In this document: one piece after another, positions 55,101 through 64,000 of the stretch | How the letters are laid out: every line of letters starts with the position of its first letter | How positions within the stretch are numbered: the first letter of the stretch is position 1 | Origin: Symsagittifera roscoffensis | Lineage: Eukaryota > Xenacoelomorpha > Acoela > Convolutidae | Reading direction: 5' to 3' | NCBI RefSeq assembly: GCF_963678635.1 | Contig: NC_087067.1 | Location: forward strand, 51,144,233 to 51,208,232 | DNA length: 64,000 nucleotides | Made by a program: the position numbers and the translations under genes | Notes under the pieces: model-generated | Told to the model about the DNA's origin: nothing | What the model saw: only the letters and a program-made list of their open reading frames with translations | Databases searched by the model: none

Positions 55101-58100
55101 TCGAACAGCGCAAGTATAGAGGTCGCCAAAAATTTCCAGTTTTGAAATTGGATTTTAATTATCAGATTCACCAGCGAAATAAAATTCACCTATTAATCCA
55201 GTTTTTCAAATTTGGTTAAATTTATCAAAATAATGTCAACCATTATTTTCTCTAGAAAATCAAAAAGCTTTAGGGCATTTTATTTTTTGTGAGAAATTCA
55301 AAAGCTTAGAACTTTTCAAAAAAACAAGTCAGTATTTATTTTTTGTTTACAGGCGTTCATGATTTTTTTTCAACTGTCTGTTGGCTTTATTTTACAACAA
55401 AATTTGTCCGGTAAATGTTTGATACTGTTCTGATACAAATCTGAGTGATTTTGATTTTAAAAAAATTCTGTTTAATTTTCCTTGAAACTGAAATTTCTTG
55501 GTGTTCAAAATTCACCCTTTTTTATAGGCCGGTTGACCAAATTGATTTTCTGAGCTCTCTGAAATCACTATAAAAACCATATTTCGACCAGATGTTTTGC
55601 GCCGCAGGCAAATCATTCAAAAAAACTGGCCAGAAAAAGCGTTGTTTGGCACATTTTGGAAAGTTTTGACCAAAAAAATTCGTGTTTTCGGCGCACGATC
55701 CCTCAAAATTAGTCTATATTGGCGCAACAGGCTCCTTTTGACAAATCTTAGGGTCAGTCAGCCAAAAAAAGGGTTTTCTCACAATAGTACAAAGGGATCC
55801 TTTGAGTCGGCAGGTGGTCGAATCCCTAAGGGGGCACGTCCGCCCCCTGTCCCCCCTGCCAGGGATTATATAAATATTATAATTTTTATGATGATTATTA
55901 TGATTATTATAATTACTGTTGTTTGTATGATTTGCAGATCTTCGCCTTCCTGTTCCTGCTCTGTCTGATAGCGAGTGGGTGTGCCGCCCTGTGGGAGCAG
56001 AATGTGGGTCAGAGTAGTGGCGCCTACTTAGCCCCAGTGGTGATCATGGACAGAGTCTACAATGTACACCCGGCTGCTTACATGGGACTCTCATTCATAG
56101 CTTACGTCATACTCCTCAATACTGTCGTGCCTATCTCACTTTATGTAACGTGAGTATCAATGTTCTATGGAATCATTAGGGGTTGTTGTAAGATTGCATT
56201 AACATTTTATTAGGAGATGAAGTGTTTGAAATTGTTTTTCGGGATCAACTAAGCGTGCAACTGTCGTTACTATTTTTTATATGTTACGTAAGTTTGAGCG
56301 TCTTGGATGTCTAAATTTGAGTCATGCTGAAAGTTTTCTTTTTTGAATTCTTAAGACTTTTGGTTTGCTTTGACTGTAAACTAGAAGTTTCAATCTAAAA
56401 ACTACTTAACTAAAACAATTTAATCTTATTAAAAACATCTTTTTCCGATTAAAAAAAAATTTCACCATTTCTCAAGAACTAATTTCAATAGTTTTTGTAA
56501 GATAATGTGATTGTCTTCAGCTCTGTGACAAATATAGATAACGGCTCGCTTGGTTTCTTTTACTCCTGCCAATTTTATCTCGAACGAACCCTTAATTTTG
56601 ACATTGTCTAGATGATTAGTCTTTTTCAATTCCAATGTTCTAGAGTGGAGGTTATCAGACTGGGTCTGAGTCTGTTCATAGACTGGGACCAGAAGATGTG
56701 GTACTACGAGGCAGGATCCACCGCCTCCTCTGGGGGACCCAGGAAGGCCAAGGCACGCACCACCACACTCAACGAGGAGCTAGGACAGGTACATGTCAAC
56801 TTTAAAATGAAGAAATACTGCATGCTTTCAAGTCATTAATTTAAAACCCGGGTCGGTCAATTTTTTTCATGTTTTGGTTAGAATTAGCTGCAAACTGCGG
56901 ACTAAATTGCGACTGTAATTATCAAATGTGTTTGCATTCGGCTGATTTTCTGAGCTTCTCGATGTTTTTGGGGATCTGGAAAAAAATCTGGAATCGAAAG
57001 GAGCTTTACACCATATATCATTACTTCAAGAATTTAACTAAAAGCATTGGCATCTAGAAAGAATTCAACGGAACATCGATTCATACAGTTCATAATTATG
57101 ACTTTTGCGGAACGTGTTAAGTGTCGTTATACTGTAATTGGTAACTTTCTCCCCACGTTTTGAGCCAGGGAGATTGTGTTTAGGTCGTGTTTGTATTCTG
57201 TTGTCTAGGTGAAGTATGTGTTCTCTGACAAGACGGGCACTCTGACCCAGAACAAGATGGTGTTCAAGATGTGTTCTGTGGGTGGCAGTGTCTTCGGACA
57301 GAGTCCACACCTTCAACAGTCAGACACGGAGTTCACTAAGGTCCACTTAACAATTGCGCTCAAAACTCTATTTTCATCTTTTTGTAGCCAACTCCACTAT
57401 CTTAAAAATGTAGGGGAAAATTTGTACGCTACTAATACTGGTGAAATTCTCCGCAATTTTTTTCCGTTTCAATTTTTGCCCTATCTTAACATTCTTAGAA
57501 AATTGCGTTTGAAATCTCAAATGTTGTTCGTTTTGTCCGGTTAATTTAACTCAGTACTATAGAAATTGATCACGTTTTTTGTGACCTTCACTTTTTGCTG
57601 TTCGATAGTGGAGTTATGTGGTAAAAGTTTTGTAGTGACCCAATTTTGTGGTAAAATTTTGGTTAAGAATTTCGGGAAAAAATTGCACCATAAAAATGAA
57701 AGTGTTATTTGGTTATCAGGTTTCCCAGCGAAATAGAAATTTTACCTATTAATCTAGTATTCTCAAATTGGGTTAACTAATCAAAAAAGTGTCAACCATA
57801 AATTATTTTAGGAATTCAAAGAGCTTTATTTCCATCTCTTTTTTCTTTGAAATTCAAAAGTTGAGATTTTTTCTAAAAGTAAGTCAGTATTTACAATTGC
57901 TTACTTGCATTCAGTTACTTTATTCCAACTGTCTGTCGGCTATCTTTTGAGTTGAAAATTTGCTTTCCTGGTTAAAGTTTTCACAGCCTATTTTTGCATT
58001 TTCCTTATTGACCACGTCGTTCTAGGTAGAGTACATAGACGATGAGTCTCGACTGACCAGTTCAGTGGGCACGAGTACTAACCAATCACAGCTGAGCAGT

Positions 58101-60429
58101 TTATGTCTGCCAGAACACAGATTCCAGCAGAAGAGCGAGGACACCGACTTCAGGTATGTATAAATATCCCCCTCAAATCACGTGGACAAAACTAAACCGA
58201 TTAACTCTCATATTTGTGTTTTTTCATACAACTGTTTTGAAATTTTATAAACAAAATGTTTGAATTATAATTTTGTTCAGATGGAGAGACAGATCTCTGG
58301 CTAGTAAAATTGAGTCAGAAGACGAAGTAGTCAAGGAGTTCTTCACTTCACTAGGTATGCAACATGCAACAACATTGAGATAATGTCAAGGTCAATCAGA
58401 TATTTATTGACAGTTGAAGAATTAGTGTTTCATCCAATTTGGAATTGCACTTGATAAAATATTTTAATATTTCATAGTTCAAAATTGACCGTTGACTTTT
58501 TATGGGCATTCTCAAAAAGTTTTGAGCAAAACATCTATTTATAGATGAGGTTAGTTCAAATCATACATTTTAAAATAAAATAATCAATGCGTTTATTTGA
58601 AAATCACGGCAATTTCTGCATTTGTTTCAGCCCTATGCCACACAGTGCTACCGGAAGCAGACACAGATTCAGACCAGAAGATCATCCCTGGATCCCTCAA
58701 GTACCAGGCACAGAGTCCGGATGAGGCAGCCCTGCTGACTGCTGCCAGGGCATTTGGGTTCACCTTCACCGCCCGCACTCCCGAAGAGATGGAAGTGTGT
58801 GTGAAGGACGAAGTGGAGTTCTACCAACTGCTGGCTTTTGTGGACTTCAACAACGACCGGAAGAGGATGTCGGTGTGTGGATGTCATCATGCTTTAAAAT
58901 TAGAACACACTTTCAGTGCTTTCGTCATTGATTCAACTATTACTCCCCTGTTCAACCAATAGTGGTTTCTATGTTTTCATTCCGAATCAATCTTCGATTC
59001 ATTAGAAATTAAGTGTAACTCCAGCGTTTTTTGGACTGTGAGTAATTTTGCAAAGCAGTTAAATTTCAAAAGGGCCAGATCAAATTTCAAGTAAATGAAG
59101 TGATAATTTTTTTGAAAATTCTTTTAGTTTTCTCACATTTAATTTAAAAACGAAGGTGCATTCTCTTTATCGACATGTTTAAAAATTTGTCTCTGGAAAT
59201 CCAGGAACAAACAGACACAAAAATAAGCGCCTGTCCACTGCAGAGTTTCGCCTCGTAATGATTTGCATGGTTTGACACAAGAAGTAAATCATATTTGTCA
59301 GCCACTAATTTTGAAAATCACGGTTCTAAATGTCGCTCTGGTCTATTAACTTCTACTGATTCAAAAGATGGAAACTTTTATTCAGGTAGTTGTGCGTGGT
59401 CCCTTCAAACCAGATGAGGATGTAGAGAAGGAGCAGAAGAATAAAGCAATCACACTGTACTGCAAAGGAGCGGACAACCTCATCTTCGACAGACTAGCCC
59501 CTGGACAACAGTTCCTCAAGGACCTCACAGACAAACATCTGGAGGTGAGAAGCCGACATAAGTAACTCGTATAATCTACAGCCGTCATTTTTTCAAATTG
59601 AAGCCACCACTTTCAAGCATCAAGCAAAATGGAGTAATCGCAACAGCCGGGAAACCAAATTTATTCATAGCTAAATATTGAAAAAGGCATCTGGAAGGAA
59701 CTGTTAAGCATCACTAGTGGATCTAAGATTTTGAAGGATTTAAGATTTTGAAGAAATTCTAAGCTGTGGCTGAGTTTAAGTGAAGGTGGCGTTGTTTCAG
59801 ATGTTTGCGAGTGAGGGTCTGCGTACTCTGGTGGTTGCTAAGAAACCCATTGAGCACAAGTTCCTGGAGGACTGGCTAAAGAGATACGACAGGGCCAAGT
59901 AAGCATTCGAACAAACTAGGAATTAATAGAGACATTCAAATCGATGGATTTAAACTGTATTTAATCAAAGGTTAAACAAAGCAACTGTGCCTCGTTAAAG
60001 AGCTCATTGGGGTCGTTATTATTTTAGGAGTTAGTCAATTTTTGTGAACCTAAAAATAGTTATAATTATTTGTTTTTTTTTCTATTATAAAGGTTGAATA
60101 AATGTCGGGAGAGTGAAAAACGGCACATAAAATTCCGTATTGAACGAAAATATATTCTTGCGTTTAACCTCTTATTAAAAGACCTGGACAGTAGCTTTGA
60201 ACAAAGAATTCACCTTTGCGCTCGATTACTTTCAGCAAGTCACCATACAACGACGATGCAATAGAGGAGTTGGAAGAAGAGTTGGAAGGAGGGATGGTGT
60301 TGTTGGGGGCCACTGCGATTGAGGATAAATTGCAGGACCACGTGGCAGAAACCATAGAAGCCATACATCAGGCACACATTAAACTATGGGTGCTCACAGG
60401 GGACAAACTGGAGACTGCTATGAACATAG
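46068..60429 (+). CDS. P4-ATPase (phospholipid flippase), ATP8B-like, partial gene with 17 exons
   Basis: P4-ATPases use ATP to move phospholipids from the outer to the cytosolic membrane leaflet, usually with a CDC50 subunit. Joined in phase, the 17 exons give 740 codons of an expected 1,100-1,250. They cover TM1-2, the actuator domain (LDGETNLK near 163), TM3-4 with the P4 signature PISLYV, the phosphorylation site SDKTGTLTQ (Asp near 404), the nucleotide domain ([12 protein letters not shown] near 616) and TGDK at 729-732. All catalytic motifs are intact. [12 protein letters not shown] and the TM2 entry favour the ATP8B subgroup. The initiator exon and TM5-10 exons lie outside or were not found. 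Exons are GC-richer than the AT-rich introns, which carry repeats, an intronless FLYWCH ORF, a foldback and, after the last exon, retroelements. Confidence 0.93.
46326..46439 (+). CDS. Flippase exon 2 (TM1)
   Basis: Acceptor TTCAG, donor GTAAC. Encodes [20 protein letters not shown] and the start of TM1 ([12 protein letters not shown]), a highly conserved P4-ATPase block. Confidence 0.9.
46716..46817 (+). CDS. Flippase exon 3 (TM2)
   Basis: Acceptor TTTCAG, donor GTTAGT. Encodes [20 protein letters not shown] and on to KDAIDDI, the TM2 region and the start of the actuator domain. Confidence 0.9.
47969..48030 (+). CDS. Flippase exon 4
   Basis: Acceptor TTTCGCAG, donor GTGAGT, exits with two bases of a Val codon. 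Encodes [20 protein letters not shown], matching the conserved VNNR segment. Confidence 0.85.
48461..48533 (+). CDS. Flippase exon 5
   Basis: Acceptor TGTTTAG, donor GTGAGT. Encodes [20 protein letters not shown] and EFVP, actuator-domain strands. The downstream intron is 4.2 kb and holds the FLYWCH ORF. Confidence 0.9.
49490..50242 (+). CDS. Intronless FLYWCH-type zinc-finger protein (250 aa) within a flippase intron
   Basis: The N-terminal half has a FLYWCH-like zinc finger: YNGYSF near residue 32, then WRC, a further Cys (PGC) and HNH near residue 80. Such fingers bind DNA or protein and occur in transcription regulators and next to MULE-type transposases. The rest is acidic ([16 protein letters not shown]) with a basic patch ([12 protein letters not shown]) and no further recognised domain. 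The single ORF is intact, GC-richer than the flanks, on the flippase strand, and followed by AATAAA at 50,280. It could be a nested host gene, a retrocopy, or a gene left by a MULE-like transposon; no transposase or terminal repeats were seen. Confidence 0.7.
   Translation: MDFELYLKSENKIDAKARLIKSPRGKPQILYNGYSFRQHRELAGGATSWRCTKPGCFSRFRVETENDLENLNVESFFSLHNHESNQEDNDLRTLRSLVKEKAKLNPTLRPKIVIDMALKELGMTYLFNTESLERVITRWRNKHFRASSAEEKETENFDHEKLKMDFNENYELENNECDFEKQQDICDFSVPNMDDMEMESFEFVNFSGRISPDGLLDLSFRMRGRPFLNPIVIEKEQLEQTQKNSILFLK
50286..52753. other. Intronic repeat-bearing DNA
   Basis: No exon is seen between the FLYWCH ORF and flippase exon 6. About 50,940-51,240 resembles one arm of the foldback at 54,190. 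About 52,140-52,400 resembles 45,440-45,720. A TGTGTGTGTGTGC run precedes the next acceptor. Confidence 0.5.
52754..52904 (+). CDS. Flippase exon 6 (actuator DGET)
   Basis: Acceptor GTGTTAG, donor GTGGCA. Encodes [14 protein letters not shown], then [19 protein letters not shown] is the actuator-domain dephosphorylation motif. Exits in phase 1. Confidence 0.92.
53265..53353 (+). CDS. Flippase exon 7
   Basis: Acceptor ACTAG, donor GTAAGT. Encodes [20 protein letters not shown] and on to PSRDHAD. Phase matches exon 6. Confidence 0.9.
53993..54169 (+). CDS. Flippase exon 8
   Basis: Acceptor TTGATAG, donor GTACGA. Encodes [20 protein letters not shown] and [20 protein letters not shown] up to TM3. 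The acceptor lacks a pyrimidine tract: a 17-G run (53,948-53,964) and a purine-rich stretch lie just upstream. Confidence 0.9.
54190..54986. repeat. Long foldback (inverted repeat) in a flippase intron
   Basis: Left arm from TCACGACCTCATACAG (54,190) and right arm ending ATAGGTCGTTAGGTCGTGA (54,986) are inverse copies over roughly 320 bp with a central loop near 54,530-54,690. Shared blocks include AACGCGTTT and GGGGCCAAAATTTTACCC. It starts 20 bp after the exon 8 donor. A related single arm lies near 50,940-51,240. Confidence 0.75.
55938..56149 (+). CDS. Flippase exon 9 (TM3-TM4)
   Basis: Acceptor TTTGCAG, donor GTGAGT, exits phase 2. Encodes [19 protein letters not shown] (TM3) and [20 protein letters not shown] then SLYVT (TM4), containing the P4-type PISL motif in the substrate path. 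Confidence 0.92.
56644..56788 (+). CDS. Flippase exon 10
   Basis: Acceptor TTCTAG, donor GTACAT. Encodes [20 protein letters not shown] and, at the end, [11 protein letters not shown], conserved before the phosphorylation site. Phase matches exon 9. Confidence 0.92.
57209..57340 (+). CDS. Flippase exon 11 (phosphorylation site)
   Basis: Acceptor TGTCTAG, donor GTCCAC. Encodes [20 protein letters not shown]; the Asp of DKTGTLT is the phospho-acceptor. Continues to SDTEFTK in phase 0. Confidence 0.93.
58026..58153 (+). CDS. Flippase exon 12 (variable loop)
   Basis: Acceptor GTTCTAG, donor GTATGT, exits phase 2. Encodes [20 protein letters not shown] and on to SEDTDF, a Ser-rich insertion of the kind that varies between P4-ATPases. 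Confidence 0.8.
58281..58354 (+). CDS. Flippase exon 13
   Basis: Acceptor TTGTTCAG, donor GTATGC. Encodes [20 protein letters not shown] and FTSL, leading into the conserved ALCHTV segment of exon 14. Confidence 0.85.
58631..58872 (+). CDS. Flippase exon 14 (nucleotide-binding domain)
   Basis: Acceptor TTTCAG, donor GTGTGT. Encodes [30 protein letters not shown] and [13 protein letters not shown], classic P4-ATPase nucleotide-domain motifs. Confidence 0.92.
59386..59544 (+). CDS. Flippase exon 15
   Basis: Acceptor ATTCAG, donor GTGAGA. Encodes [20 protein letters not shown] then [18 protein letters not shown] contributes to ATP binding. The [10 protein letters not shown] insert is more charged than usual. 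Confidence 0.92.
59801..59898 (+). CDS. Flippase exon 16
   Basis: Acceptor TTTCAG, donor GTAAGC, exits phase 2. Encodes [20 protein letters not shown] and WLKRYDRA, the conserved EGLRTL segment. Confidence 0.92.
60236..60429 (+). CDS. Flippase exon 17 (last visible)
   Basis: Acceptor CTTTCAG, donor GTAAGA, exits phase 1. Encodes [13 protein letters not shown] and [17 protein letters not shown], including the TGDK hinge motif. The following intron contains retroelements and extends beyond the window. Confidence 0.92.
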
Positions 60430-60580
60430 GTAAGAGTTACTCACAAAGTTTAGATGAAAATCATTGTGTCGCAAAAAAAGTGTAATTGCCTTAAGTATCA
60501 ATTTGAAAAAGTTTGAAACATAGCGGTGGAGGATTTTTTGGGTGGAAGGTTTGGGTGGGGGAGGTTGCAAAATTGACTTT

Positions 60581-60943
60581 TGAGTTTATGTCCGGGGTGG
60601 CTCACTCATAGAGTAACTTCAGAAAAAGTACACCGTCGGTTCGTCATCTTATTTTCGGCCCAATAGATTCGTGCAACTTCTTAGTCTAATACCAATCTTA
60701 ATTTTACTCTTTTATCTCCTAGCCTCATTGCGAGGCTAGATATCAGGAACTGTTCTGAAGAAGAGCAACTGTTTGCTAAGATAAAATTATTCTGTTCTGG
60801 CTGAAACTATTTATAGTTACAGCCTTACAAATTATTGTAAGTGTTAGTTATGGATCATGATTGGTTAGTTCTAAGTATTTTAGAGAAATAGTTTATCAAG
60901 AATATAATAAGATAAAATAAAAACTTGCTTTGAACTGGTTCCA
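60581..60943. repeat. Solo LTR of the giant element's family in a flippase intron
   Basis: 363 bp with TG/CA ends (TGAGTTTATGTCCGG...GGTTCCA), flanked by CTTT at 60,577-60,580 and 60,944-60,947. It shares long stretches with the LTRs at 10,070 and 28,581 (CTCATAGAGTAA, ATAGATTCGTGCAACTTCTT) and is still closer to the copy at 29,339-31,028. The matching duplications show it is a complete solo LTR left by recombination. It reads as the giant element's LTRs do, i.e. minus-strand sense. Confidence 0.88.
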
Positions 60944-60950
60944 CTTTCTC

Positions 60951-61518
60951 TGAACTTTGTCTTCGGGTGTGTTTTAGTTTTAGTTTTTATTTTCGCCGTA
61001 AAATCAGGTACTACAATCAAATCATCGGAATATCCTGTTAAAGCTTTTTTTACTAGTGATTTGAATGATAGTACAAAAACTTTAAAAAATCATACCGGTG
61101 TCGGTTTCCGGCGAGTAAAACGAGCAAGTAGGCCTGATATATAATAGGCTAATAACAGTCTAAGCATTTTATCTAAAGCCTAAAATTTTTAGTTTTACTC
61201 CAGTAAGAATACGTTTTGAGCTTCTTAGTGTTTTCTATAGATTTTTTGTTGAAATTTGATAAAATGTTCCTTTGTTACGGTTAATTCTACTTAGTTACAA
61301 ATATGATATGTTTAAAAAGTGAATTAATCTCTAAGTTAAAACATTAAAAAAGTGAACGGTCATTCTCTCCGTCGGAGAGAATGAAGATAACAAGGTCAAT
61401 CAAGATTAACCAGTTAAGATACTTTAAAGTAATTAGTGAAATAAAACAAATGGTAAGAATCACAACATTCCCCTTAGTGGGCAAAAAATTAAAGTACTAA
61501 GCGCCATGATACCTAACA
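60951..61518 (-). repeat. Tentative 3' LTR of the right-edge gypsy element
   Basis: Bounded by TG at 60,951 and CA at 61,518, lying between the solo LTR and the end of the element's last ORF. A purine-rich run on the sense strand (GAGAGGGAGAAAAAGGG, near 61,529-61,545) sits close to its inner end. A 23-nt palindrome centred on CTCCGTCGGAG lies at 61,361-61,383. The partner LTR is outside the window, so the ends are a guess. Confidence 0.25.
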
Positions 61519-61760
61519 TGTTATCTAACCCTTTTTCTCCCTCTCGAGAAGTCCGACAAAATGAAAATTTAAATACTGCACGGTGAAACAAAATGTAATT
61601 TTAGTGCTCCGAAGGAATTACTGGATTAGACAGGATAATAAAATTCCTAAATCCGGCGGATTGTAATCCGTAGATACAGCTAGGTAAGCTCTAATTGCAC
61701 TTAAACGAAATAGTACTACAAATTAAATGGCTAAATGCGAGTTTTAAAGTTTGATTGAGT

Positions 61761-63365
61761 TTAGCTGTCCCCTTCCATGAATTTTTCTAGCTCGGCGTTG
61801 AAAATTTCACTATCTAAGTCGATGTAATTTTCAAAGCAGTTCACGGCATCTCTCAGAGAATCGTCGGTAGAGGCGATGGAGAATTGATCGGGAGATTGGG
61901 TGTATGCTAGATCCGGTGTACTGTCTTCCGGTAATGTGTTTGTCTGATTATCCAAGGGATTCTCTCTGAATGTTTGTGTGTGGGGGGGGGGGGGGGTGCT
62001 CGAGTTGTCATCCTCGTCCAGAGATATAGGGTTAGTAGCGGAGCCTGGTTGGTTTTCTAACTCATCTATAATATCTATGTAATATCGCTTACCATAGAAT
62101 TGTGGGGGGCCAACATTTCGACTTGAACGTCGTAAAATAAGTTCGTTACCGGTTGTAGTAGTTTCCTTAGGATGTCTTTCCTCGCTGGTTCCAATTTCAT
62201 CGGAGGAGTCCTCTATCTCGAAAACTGGGAAATCGACCGGTTTTTCTCCTACCAATGGTTTTGTCAAATCCGAAGGAATGTTTGGGGTCTCCGTTGTCGT
62301 AGCCGTAGAAGGTTCGTCAGGTGGGTGTGAGGTAGTTTGAGGTGCTGGTTTTATACTAATTGGGCATTCCGCTGTGTCTGAGAGTTCAGGTTGATCGTCT
62401 AAAATCTCAGGTTTTATATTAGTTTGATATGTTTTAGGGTCTAAAGATGAGGTAGGTTCTTTGTTAAAATTGACGTTATCTGAAATGAAGCGTTTTCTTA
62501 TCATTTCTCTACATGGAAAACCTCCCGCAATCCATTCCCAATCGCTAATGTCCGACGTATCCGACGGAATGAACATGGATTCGTCACCTGCTAAATATCC
62601 AGTATTTGACGTCGAGGCTTTATTTCGGTTCTTCTTCGATTTGTTGGATTTTGAAGGCTGGTTCGTTCCTCTAGATCTGGTGGTGACCGGGGTGAACGAC
62701 TCTGTGTGTCTTCCTGTCTTAGTGTCTGGTTTCCGCGTCTGTTGTGTCTTCGGTTTGTAAGACTTTCTTGGACCTACTTGTAAATCACCGTTAGAGAAAA
62801 AAGGAAAGGAGATATTTCCTTTGAATGAACGAATTGTAGAGGATTTAGACTTTGGAATGGCGATGTCCGACTTTCTAATAATTTTTCCGTCGGATAATTC
62901 AACCGTGGATTTTGTTGAGTTTATTATTTTCTGGCCTAGTTGTTTATAGAAGGGGTTTCCGTTTTTACTTCCGTTAGTTTTCCGTAGTAATTTACCTTTA
63001 AACGGACTATTTAAGGGCACTCGGGATGATGGAGGTTTTGAAGTAGTAGGAAGGTCTGAATCGTAGCCTTTCTCCAATGGTGACTGGTTCTTTTTCGGTA
63101 TGAGGGAGTCTTTGTATCCGTCCTCTATCCGATCGTCAGCGTTCCAGTCGAGGGCCTTTTCTCTGCTTACGATCGACTTCCCTTTGTCTAAAAATCCACC
63201 GGATAAATTATTAGATGCCAATTGCTTCCAGATCGTGTTCGGTTTTCTATTAAAGTGTATTTCGAACGGTGAGCATTTAATTTTAGATTGGAAGGAAGAT
63301 CGTAGATTCCAAATGATTTTCGAAATGGCGGTTTGTAATGTAGGTTTTTGTTGATCCAATGACAT
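61761..63365 (-). CDS. Integrase C-terminus and long hydrophilic tail (534 codons from the first ATG)
   Basis: The start of the frame (IIWNLRSSFQSKIKCSPFEI, HFNRKPNT) is the end of a gypsy integrase core. The remainder is Ser/Thr/Pro/Lys/Glu-rich, with a late motif RRSSRNVGPPQFYGKRYY resembling the tail signature of some gypsy lineages. A C-homopolymer on the sense strand (plus 61,983-61,997) encodes a Pro run. It is separated from the upstream integrase frame by a one-base shift near 63,371-63,385 in A-runs, either a mutation, a sequencing error or a shift site. The tail's function is unknown. Confidence 0.7.
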   Translation of the reverse strand: MSLDQQKPTLQTAISKIIWNLRSSFQSKIKCSPFEIHFNRKPNTIWKQLASNNLSGGFLDKGKSIVSREKALDWNADDRIEDGYKDSLIPKKNQSPLEKGYDSDLPTTSKPPSSRVPLNSPFKGKLLRKTNGSKNGNPFYKQLGQKIINSTKSTVELSDGKIIRKSDIAIPKSKSSTIRSFKGNISFPFFSNGDLQVGPRKSYKPKTQQTRKPDTKTGRHTESFTPVTTRSRGTNQPSKSNKSKKNRNKASTSNTGYLAGDESMFIPSDTSDISDWEWIAGGFPCREMIRKRFISDNVNFNKEPTSSLDPKTYQTNIKPEILDDQPELSDTAECPISIKPAPQTTSHPPDEPSTATTTETPNIPSDLTKPLVGEKPVDFPVFEIEDSSDEIGTSEERHPKETTTTGNELILRRSSRNVGPPQFYGKRYYIDIIDELENQPGSATNPISLDEDDNSSTPPPPHTQTFRENPLDNQTNTLPEDSTPDLAYTQSPDQFSIASTDDSLRDAVNCFENYIDLDSEIFNAELEKFMEGDS

Positions 63366-64000
63366 TGCTAATAATTTTTCTTTTTACAGTATGAACAAGT
63401 TTTTCTACAAGACCGTTAGAACGATGGTCTCCAACTGTACAAAATATTAGTTTGATATTAAGAGAATTGCAAAATAATTTAAAATCCTGACTAGTAAAGC
63501 AGGATGCGTGGTCGACCCGAATAGATTTTGGAATCCCATGGAGATAGAAATAATCTTGAAGAAATTCGATTACTGTGTTTGATGACGTTGAAGATGTAAT
63601 TTTTGCTGAAGGGAATTTTGAAAAACGGTCTATACACAATAAGATGTATTTATTGTTTCCCCAGTTGTTATCTAGTGGGCCGGCAAAATCAAGATTTATT
63701 TCCTCATTAGGTTCGGATAAGGTTGGAAGTTCGCTAATTTGTGTAGTTGGTATGATGCTTTTTATGTTCTTACCGGTTTGAGTGCATTGTGTGCAATTAA
63801 TCCCGTGGAAGTAAATTTGTCGATATATGTGTGGCCACCAAATGTATTGTGCCAAGTATTTCATGCCAAATTGGCCAGGGTGAGATTCATGTAAGGTTTT
63901 TAAAACGGCGTTTCTAAGTGTAAACGGAATAACCAATTTTCCATCCATATATAATAGTCCGTCGAATTCATGAAGGTCTTTCGAAAATTGGTGTAAGTAA
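63283..64000 (-). CDS. Integrase (partial) of the right-edge gypsy element
   Basis: The frame is open to the window edge, so the Met at 63,948 is internal. The HHCC finger is seen as HESHPGQFGMKYLAQYIWWP with CTQCTQTGKN. The catalytic core shows D in INLDFAGPL, D in IRVDHASCF and E in NGLVEKLV. After VHTVKRK the frame diverges from the family pattern, which resumes in the overlapping frame of the 61,761-63,365 ORF. The core residues are intact; whether a joined product is made is uncertain. Confidence 0.85.
   Translation of the reverse strand, partial: YLHQFSKDLHEFDGLLYMDGKLVIPFTLRNAVLKTLHESHPGQFGMKYLAQYIWWPHIYRQIYFHGINCTQCTQTGKNIKSIIPTTQISELPTLSEPNEEINLDFAGPLDNNWGNNKYILLCIDRFSKFPSAKITSSTSSNTVIEFLQDYFYLHGIPKSIRVDHASCFTSQDFKLFCNSLNIKLIFCTVGDHRSNGLVEKLVHTVKRKIISNVIGSTKTYITNRHFENHLESTIFLPI

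Larger units (their letters stand above)
61519..64000 (-). mobile_element. Ty3/gypsy element, 3' part, truncated by the window edge
   Basis: Minus-strand integrase followed by a very long hydrophilic C-terminal tail, with the rest of pol and gag beyond 64,000. It lies in the intron after flippase exon 17 in antisense orientation. It differs from the giant element in sequence and in lacking an envelope-like ORF after pol. Confidence 0.85.

Noticed and set aside
60581-60943. 3' LTR of the gypsy element at the right edge
   Set aside because: CTTT flanks both ends exactly and the sequence belongs to the giant element's LTR family, so it is an independent solo LTR.

Overview
This window is eukaryotic and almost certainly from an invertebrate animal: AT-rich DNA, a multi-exon P4-ATPase gene with GT/AG introns, and many transposable elements. 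I see no bacterial features, rRNA, tRNA or CRISPR. The species cannot be named from sequence alone.

Layout. (1) 1-10,065 is gene-poor. It holds six copies of a short inverted-repeat element (TIR about GGCTCTTTTCCAG) and one possible minus-strand exon at 8,746-8,958. (2) 10,070-28,988 is an apparently intact, very large (18.9 kb) Ty3/gypsy-type LTR element on the minus strand. Its two 408-bp LTRs look identical and are flanked by a 4-bp duplication (CTAG). In sense order it carries a small basic ORF, one uninterrupted 2,649-aa Gag-Pol, two small membrane proteins joined by an ATGA overlap, a 377-codon open frame with no ATG, an 872-aa envelope-like glycoprotein, a proline/serine-rich ORF joined by another ATGA overlap, and a further ORF lying in the -1 frame. 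This is the best candidate for an undescribed system. (3) 29,339-31,028 is an old solo LTR of the same family, split by a dead Tc1-like transposon. (4) 31,674-32,175 is an exact 251-bp tandem duplication. (5) 33,115-39,128 is a decayed 6.0-kb Ty3/gypsy element on the plus strand with 213-bp LTRs and a CGTC duplication. (6) 40,842-46,067 is intergenic DNA with more repeats, including an 836-bp inverted-repeat element at 43,234-44,069.

(7) 46,068-60,429 holds 17 in-phase exons (740 codons) of a plus-strand class-1 P4-ATPase, a phospholipid flippase most like the ATP8B group. The 5' exon(s) and the C-terminal membrane half are missing from the window. One intron contains an intact intronless FLYWCH-type ORF (49,490-50,242); another carries an 800-bp foldback. 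(8) The intron after the last visible exon holds a second solo LTR of the giant element's family (60,581-60,943, CTTT duplication) and the 3' part of another minus-strand Ty3/gypsy element running off the right edge.

How the parts relate: the only clear host genes are the flippase and, possibly, the FLYWCH ORF; the rest is layered transposon insertion. The giant element has the full Ty3/gypsy enzyme set plus a polycistronic 3' half, as expected of an endogenous-retrovirus-like element. Its identical LTRs and open frames suggest recent activity, while the two diverged solo LTRs show an older presence of the family.
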